Assembly: GCA_007694905.1 (NCBI GenBank)
Contig: REEU01000120.1
Coordinates: 1-38,659 of the forward strand
Direction of reading: 5' to 3'
Source: Gammaproteobacteria bacterium
Lineage (GTDB): Bacteria > Pseudomonadota > Gammaproteobacteria > Pseudomonadales > Azotimanducaceae
DNA length: 38,659 nt
In this document: positions 34,676 to 38,659 of the stretch, piece by piece
Position numbering within the stretch: the stretch's first letter is position 1
Layout: each line of letters begins with the position of its first letter
Position numbers and translations under genes: made by a program
The notes under the pieces: model-generated
The model's input: only the letters and a program-made list of their open reading frames with translations
Databases searched by the model: none
What the model was told of the DNA's origin: nothing

Positions 34676-35026
34676 GTGGACGGGCGACGCAGTGTAACAG
34701 CCTCGCAGGCCCCATCGTCGGCAGATGAAATCTCACCGCGGGAACGGATCCGCCTGATTGTGGCGGCCATTCCTGAGGGTTCAGTCGCCACCTACGGCGA
34801 CGTGGCCCGCTTCGCGGGATTGCCACGGCGGGCACGAATGGTCGGACAGGTTCTGGCTGCGTTGCCGGCTGGCAGCAGGCTGCCATGGCATCGTGTGCTG
34901 CGTGCAGACGGTCGCATTGCCACCCGGGACGATGGGGAGACGACGCAGGCGCTGCGGCTCGAGGCAGAGGGCATTCTGGTGCGGGCGGGGCAGGTGGATC
35001 TGCGCCGCCATCGCTGGCAGCCGTGA
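34676..35026 (+). CDS. Alkyltransferase-like protein (ATL)
   Basis: This protein has about 116 residues from a GTG at 34676. The match to ATL proteins is clear: IPEGSVATYGDVARFAGLPRRARMVGQVLAALP, then LPWHRVLRADGRI, and the RRHRWQP end. In O6-alkylguanine-DNA alkyltransferases the active site reads PCHRV. Here tryptophan replaces the cysteine (PWHRV), so the protein should bind alkylated guanine and flag it for nucleotide excision repair rather than remove the group itself. The start is uncertain because the 5' end has no ATG in frame. With the GTG start only 12 bp separate it from the divergent fxsA start, so its promoter must lie within fxsA. Confidence 0.88.
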   Translation: MDGRRSVTASQAPSSADEISPRERIRLIVAAIPEGSVATYGDVARFAGLPRRARMVGQVLAALPAGSRLPWHRVLRADGRIATRDDGETTQALRLEAEGILVRAGQVDLRRHRWQP

Positions 35027-35077
35027 CAACTGCCACGTTCGAGACCCGCTTCGTTCGAACGGGCTGCCTTCGTTCGG

Positions 35078-35123
35078 GCGCGGCTGCGCCGCGCATCGGC
35101 ATGTCCGCCTGCGGCGGACATGC
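35078..35123. terminator. Pair of GC-rich hairpins after the ATL gene
   Basis: GCGCGGC-TGC-GCCGCGC (35078-35094) is followed by GCATGTCCGCC-TGC-GGCGGACATGC (35099-35123), stems of 7 and 11 bp, both with a TGC loop. TCTCTCA follows the second. They lie about 50-95 bp after the ATL stop and could end its transcript. The 35027-35471 gap otherwise contains the repeat at 35179-35298, and I see no clear gene or promoter in it. Confidence 0.55.
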
Positions 35124-35178
35124 TCTCTCATGGAACATAACGTAGAGCGTTGATATTGCGAGGCGTTTGCTAGTGTCT

Positions 35179-35298
35179 GTGGGAGCGAACGTCGCTGGGC
35201 CGCATAGGCTGCAAGCCGGCGTTGCGATCGCAGACTGCCCGCGGATTCGAGCGTGACGCAGATCGCGACGCCCGCTTTGCGGACGTCAGCTCCCACTG
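35179..35298. repeat. Single REP/BIME-like composite unit
   Basis: GTGGGAGC at 35179 and GCTCCCAC ending at about 35296 bracket a unit in the same orientation as the copy at 82-188. The right half (GTGACGCAGATCGCGACGCC...) is almost identical to that copy. The left hairpin differs in sequence but still folds: GCCGGC and flanking bases have changed on both arms. It sits in the gap between the ATL and AmpG-like genes. Confidence 0.8.
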
Positions 35299-35471
35299 GG
35301 CCTCGCGAGCATCGCCGTTGTTCCTTCCGCGACAGCGTGAACGATCATTCGTGGCGTGCTCCCACATACTATTGAGCTGTATTCGCGATTCGCGCGTGCG
35401 CAGGCGCACTGTGGGGGCATCTGGGTTAGGCTTCGTGGCCGATTGCGGCGGGCTGAGCGGAATCTACTTTC

Positions 35472-36866
35472 GTGACCGAAACGAGTACTGAGGTCGATCC
35501 CGAACCCGAGCGGAGCTGGCGGGCGGCGTTCAGCGTCTACGCTCACCCGCGGGTGGTAGGCATGGCGTTTCTCGGCTTTGCCGCCGGCCTGCCGCTGCTG
35601 CTGGTGGGCGGGACGTTCAGCGCCTGGCTCAGGGACCTGGGCGTCACCCTTACGGCCATCGGCTTTTTGAGCTGGGTCGGCATCGCGCACAGCATCAAGG
35701 TGCTGTGGGCACCCATCGTGGATCGGCTGCCGTTGCCGATCCTGACCCGCGTGTTCGGGCGCCGCCGCGGCTGGATCCTGCTGGCGCAGATGGTGATCGC
35801 CGCCGGGCTGCTCGGCATGGGACTCACCGACCCCCGCACTGCCCTGGGCCTGGTCGCCGTGTTCGCCGTCCTCACCGCCTTTGGCTCCGCGACCCAGGAC
35901 GTGGCGGTGGATGCCTACCGGATCGAGGCCGTGTCACGGGACCGGCAGGGTGCCATGGCCGCCACCTACGTGTTCGGCTACCGGGTGGCGATTCTGGCTG
36001 CAGGCGCCGGCGCCCTGCATATTGCCTCCGCTGCCGACTGGAGCATGGCCTACACGGCGATGGCGGTGCTGATGGGTGTCGGCATCCTCACCACGCTGAT
36101 CATCCGGGAACCCGAGGTGAAGATGGACGATCGCACCCGGGCCCTCGAAGCCCGGGTGGTGGACTACCTCGATCGCACCGAGCATCAGGGCCTCCGGCGC
36201 CGGCTCACCGCCTGGTTCATCGGCGCCGTCGTGTGCCCGTTCGCGGACTTCTTCACCCGCTTCGGCCCCGCCGCCATGCTGATCCTGCTGTTCATCAGCG
36301 TGTTCCGGATCAGTGACATCTTCATGGGTGTGATGGCCAACCCGTTCTATCTGGATCTCGGTTTCACGAAGGCCCAGATCGCCAACATCGCCGCCGCGTT
36401 CGGACTCGCCATGACCTTGACCGGTGCTGCGCTCGGCGGGCTGCTGGTAGCCCGATTCGGTATCGCCACCATGCTCATCGCCGCAGCGCTGCTGGCGCCG
36501 CTGACCAATCTGACCTTTTCCTGGCTGGCACTCACCGGCCCCGTCACCTATGGCCTGGTGATTGCGATCATTGCGGACAACATTTCCGGCGGCATTGCGA
36601 TTGCCGTATTCATCGCCTACCTGTCGTCACTGACGAACACCGCCTACACCGCGACGCAATACGCCCTGTTCAGCTCGATCATGACGCTGCCCGGACAGTT
36701 CCTGGCCGGCTTCACCGGCGCATTGGCCGAGGCCGTCGGCTTCTTCTGGTTTTTCATCAGCTCGGCTGTGATCGGACTCCCTGCCATCCTGCTGGCGATC
36801 TATCTGGCGCGGCGCTTCGACCCGGACCGCATCCCGAGACCGGGGCGAATCGACACGGTTCCTTGA
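35472..36866 (+). CDS. AmpG-like MFS permease
   Basis: This 464-residue inner-membrane protein has about 12 helices. It resembles AmpG, the importer of anhydro-muropeptides in cell-wall recycling: GFAAGLPLLLVGGTFSAWLRDLGV near the N-terminus, then LSWVGIAHSIKVLWAPIVDRL, FGRRRGWILLAQ and the signature GSATQDVAVDAYRIE. A central cytoplasmic loop of about 40 polar residues (KMDDRTRALEARVVDYLDRTEH) separates the halves. The start is a GTG at 35472. Recycling of muropeptides is the family role; the substrate here is not proven. It is followed after 69 bp by the receiver/GGDEF gene. Confidence 0.88.
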   Translation: MTETSTEVDPEPERSWRAAFSVYAHPRVVGMAFLGFAAGLPLLLVGGTFSAWLRDLGVTLTAIGFLSWVGIAHSIKVLWAPIVDRLPLPILTRVFGRRRGWILLAQMVIAAGLLGMGLTDPRTALGLVAVFAVLTAFGSATQDVAVDAYRIEAVSRDRQGAMAATYVFGYRVAILAAGAGALHIASAADWSMAYTAMAVLMGVGILTTLIIREPEVKMDDRTRALEARVVDYLDRTEHQGLRRRLTAWFIGAVVCPFADFFTRFGPAAMLILLFISVFRISDIFMGVMANPFYLDLGFTKAQIANIAAAFGLAMTLTGAALGGLLVARFGIATMLIAAALLAPLTNLTFSWLALTGPVTYGLVIAIIADNISGGIAIAVFIAYLSSLTNTAYTATQYALFSSIMTLPGQFLAGFTGALAEAVGFFWFFISSAVIGLPAILLAIYLARRFDPDRIPRPGRIDTVP

Positions 36867-36935
36867 CTCGCTCTCTGCCCTCTTCTACACAGGAGCCTGG
36901 CGGCGCGATCCCCGTGCCGACTGGGGAGTCATTGA

Positions 36936-37910
36936 ATGGATTCATCCCTGCCGGTGCTGGTGGTGGACGATGCCCGCTTCAGCCGGGCCATCATCACCCG
37001 CAGCCTCACGGAGGCGGGCTTCAAGGATGTGCGCTTCGCTGAATCCGGTTTGGCGGCCGTGCGGATGCTCGAGGATCGACCTGCGGACATCGTCATATCG
37101 GACTGGGTCATGCCGGAGATGGACGGTCTCGAACTCACCCGCCGCATCCGGGACATGGACGAGATTCTCGATCACTTCACCTACGTCATGCTGCTGTCAA
37201 GCCAGGAGGAAATGGGTGCCATCAGCCGCGCTTTCGAACACGGCGTGGACGACTTCATCAGCAAGGCTGCGCTGCGTACCTATCTGCTGCCAAGGGTCTG
37301 GGCGGCCTGCCGGACCGCCGGCTACAACAACGGCCTGCTGGCCAGCAATCGCCAGCTGCGGGAGCAGATCGCGACGCTGGAGCGGCGCAACATGGTCGAC
37401 GCGCTCACCGGCCTGGGCAATGAACGCTTCACCGACCGGGCGCTGTCCGACCTGCTGCGTCAGGTGGCCTCCCGGGGTGGGGCAGCCTGCGTGATTCTGA
37501 TCGCCTTGCACAACTACACCGAGCTGGCCGCCAGCCTGGAGCCAGGCGACGTCAACCGCATCGTCCGCGCCGCAGCTTCAAGGCTTGAGCATCTGGTTCG
37601 CCCCATGGACGTGGTCACCCGCCCGCGGCCCGATACGTTCGCCGTCCTGGTCCATCAACCGAGCGTGGAGCACTGCACTTGTGACAGCTTCCGACGCATC
37701 CTCGTAGCGCTGGACGGCCACAAGCTGGAGACGGCCGCCGGCGTGCAGCGCCTGCAGGTGGCCATGAGCGTGTGCGCAGCCCATGGTCCGGACGGGATCC
37801 CGACACCTGACGAGCTGTTGGCCTTCGCGCGGGAACGGCTGCGGGAAGCCGCCCAGAAGGGCGAAGCCACCGACGGCATCTGGCAGCAGAAGGAGTCTGA
37901 ACCCTCATGA
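36936..37910 (+). CDS. Response regulator with degenerate GGDEF domain
   Basis: This protein has 324 residues. The receiver domain at about 1-125 keeps the acidic pair D11/D12, the phospho-acceptor D56 (ISDWVMPEMDG) and lysine K110. A linker leads to a GGDEF-like domain beginning at DALTGLGNERF (about 155-165). Its catalytic motif is replaced by RPDTF at 231-235, so cyclase activity is not expected. The domain could bind GTP or c-di-GMP, or serve as an interaction module. GGGGAG precedes the ATG at 36936. Its stop overlaps the adenosyltransferase ATG by 4 bp (ATGA), an arrangement without an obvious functional reason. Confidence 0.88.
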   Translation: MDSSLPVLVVDDARFSRAIITRSLTEAGFKDVRFAESGLAAVRMLEDRPADIVISDWVMPEMDGLELTRRIRDMDEILDHFTYVMLLSSQEEMGAISRAFEHGVDDFISKAALRTYLLPRVWAACRTAGYNNGLLASNRQLREQIATLERRNMVDALTGLGNERFTDRALSDLLRQVASRGGAACVILIALHNYTELAASLEPGDVNRIVRAAASRLEHLVRPMDVVTRPRPDTFAVLVHQPSVEHCTCDSFRRILVALDGHKLETAAGVQRLQVAMSVCAAHGPDGIPTPDELLAFARERLREAAQKGEATDGIWQQKESEPS

Positions 37911-38464
37911 GCGTTCGCATCAATCGCATCACGACCCGCAGCGGCGATGACGGCAGCACCGGTCTTGCCGACGGCAGCCGCCTGCCCAAGCACGCCCCGC
38001 GCATGGAAGCCATCGGTACGGTGGACGAACTCAATGCCCAGCTCGGCATGCTGCGCGCCAGTCTCGAGGCGCGCCCGGTCGATGAGCTCTTGGGCGACAT
38101 CCAGCAGCGGCTGTTCGACCTCGGCGGCGCCCTGAGCCTGCCCGGAACCACGCGCTTTCCCGAAGCGGCCGTGACCGACGTCGAAGCAGCCCAGACCGAC
38201 TACAACGCTGATCTGCCGCCGCTGACCAGTTTCGTGCTGCCTGCCGGGTCCGAGGCGGTGGCGCGCTGCCACGTGGCGCGGACGGTGTGTCGGCGGGCAG
38301 AACGTTGCCTGACTTCGCTGGCTGAGCAGGAGCCGGACACGGACGCCGCCGTGCTCGGGGTCTATCTGAACCGCCTTTCGGACCTGCTGTTCGTGATCGC
38401 ACGCTGGCTCGCGCGCGAGGACGGCTCCGAGGTGCTGTGGACGCCGCGCCCGGAACCAGAATGA
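37907..38464 (+). CDS. PduO-type cob(I)yrinic acid a,c-diamide / cobalamin adenosyltransferase
   Basis: This 185-residue enzyme transfers the adenosyl group of ATP to cob(I)alamin to make coenzyme B12. The N-terminal ATP loop ITTRSGDDGSTGLADG (8-23), the trimer-active-site segment AIGTVDELNAQLGMLRA, and the C-terminal HVARTVCRRAERCL and LNRLSDLLFVIARW motifs are characteristic of the PduO (ACA) family. Length is normal. The ATG at 37907 overlaps the preceding gene by 4 bp. No other B12 gene is in the window. The repeat at 38498 follows. Confidence 0.94.
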   Translation: MSVRINRITTRSGDDGSTGLADGSRLPKHAPRMEAIGTVDELNAQLGMLRASLEARPVDELLGDIQQRLFDLGGALSLPGTTRFPEAAVTDVEAAQTDYNADLPPLTSFVLPAGSEAVARCHVARTVCRRAERCLTSLAEQEPDTDAAVLGVYLNRLSDLLFVIARWLAREDGSEVLWTPRPEPE

Positions 38465-38497
38465 ACACCGATGATCCAGACTCCAGGCGCCAAGCCT

Positions 38498-38659
38498 CGG
38501 CCCGTCCGCGCTGCGCGCGGCCTGGGCGCTCCCACAGCGGCCTCCTCGAACGGTGCATTGTGGGAGACTGCAGGCGCCGAAGGCGACGCAGCGAGCGCTG
38601 ACTCGTCCCGCAACGAAGCGCCACGCCTATCGGCCCGTCCGCGCTGCGCGCGGCCTGGG
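38498..38659. repeat. Second repeat family, 29-bp direct repeat 133 bp apart (cut by window end)
   Basis: A 29-bp segment beginning CGGCCCGTCCGCGCTGCGCG occurs at 38498-38526 and again at 38631-38659, a spacing of 133 bp. Between the copies CTCCCACA (near 38530) pairs with TGTGGGAG (near 38561), the same GTGGGAG-type ends seen in the other repeats. The element runs off the end of the window, so its full size is unknown. No coding sequence is evident after 38464. Confidence 0.7.

Noticed and set aside
34676-35026. O6-methylguanine-DNA methyltransferase
   Set aside because: The active-site cysteine of PCHRV is replaced by tryptophan (PWHRV), the mark of alkyltransferase-like proteins.

Overview
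This window is high-G+C DNA with short intergenic gaps and ATGA-type gene overlaps. It most likely comes from a chromosome of a gammaproteobacterium outside the enterics. That view rests on an AmrZ/AlgZ-type ribbon-helix-helix regulator, a Legionella/Vibrio-type alpha-hydroxyketone (AHK) quorum-sensing locus, ExeA/ExeB (GspA/GspB) genes, an FxsA gene and a CIRCE-controlled groESL operon. I cannot assign a genus. No tRNA, rRNA, CRISPR array, prophage or transposase gene was seen.

Layout. 1-189: REP/BIME-like repeats. 267-3256 (minus): purC, an SDR oxidoreductase and a Cys/Met-metabolism PLP enzyme. 3341-5602 (minus): a REC-PAS-GGDEF-EAL c-di-GMP protein. 5769-10952 (minus): a tightly overlapping operon of Nudix hydrolase, ABC ATPase, FtsX-like permease and AttH lipocalin, followed on the same strand by an MMPL/RND exporter gene (11045-13321) that lies upstream of it. 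13650-16378 (plus): amrZ, an LqsS/CqsS-like sensor kinase and an LqsR-like response regulator, overlapping or nearly so. 16382-18474 (minus): a CqsA/LqsA-like autoinducer synthase followed by a fatty-acid hydroxylase. 18698-20005 (plus): M18 aminopeptidase. 20025-23655 (minus): sbcB, then an OpuC-type ABC ATPase and a fused binding-protein/permease. 23844-25211: SLC13 permease. 25193-26269 (minus): a lipoprotein putative aminopeptidase. 26430-29621: acyltransferase, gspA and gspB. 29654-30105: a 137-bp tandem repeat. 30106-31697 (minus): a coiled-coil membrane protein and a PuuD-like membrane protein. 31936-33977 (minus): groEL and groES with CIRCE elements. 34214-35026: fxsA and an alkyltransferase-like gene, head to head. 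35472-38464: an AmpG-like permease, a REC/degenerate-GGDEF protein and a PduO-type cobalamin adenosyltransferase. 38498-end: another repeat.

Most interesting region. From about 5.6 to 18.7 kb the sequence looks like one regulatory unit. A complete AHK signalling set (synthase, sensor kinase, response regulator) is joined to an AmrZ homologue. Three near-identical palindromes built on TGGCA-N3-TGCCA lie about 100-125 bp upstream of amrZ itself, of cqsA (shared with the divergent aminopeptidase gene) and of the GGDEF-EAL gene. They resemble the Pseudomonas AmrZ site. The inferred model is that AmrZ controls its own operon, signal synthesis and c-di-GMP turnover. The fatty-acid hydroxylase downstream of cqsA could tailor the signal or its acyl precursor. 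The protein identities are well supported by motifs. The regulatory links and the tailoring role are inference.
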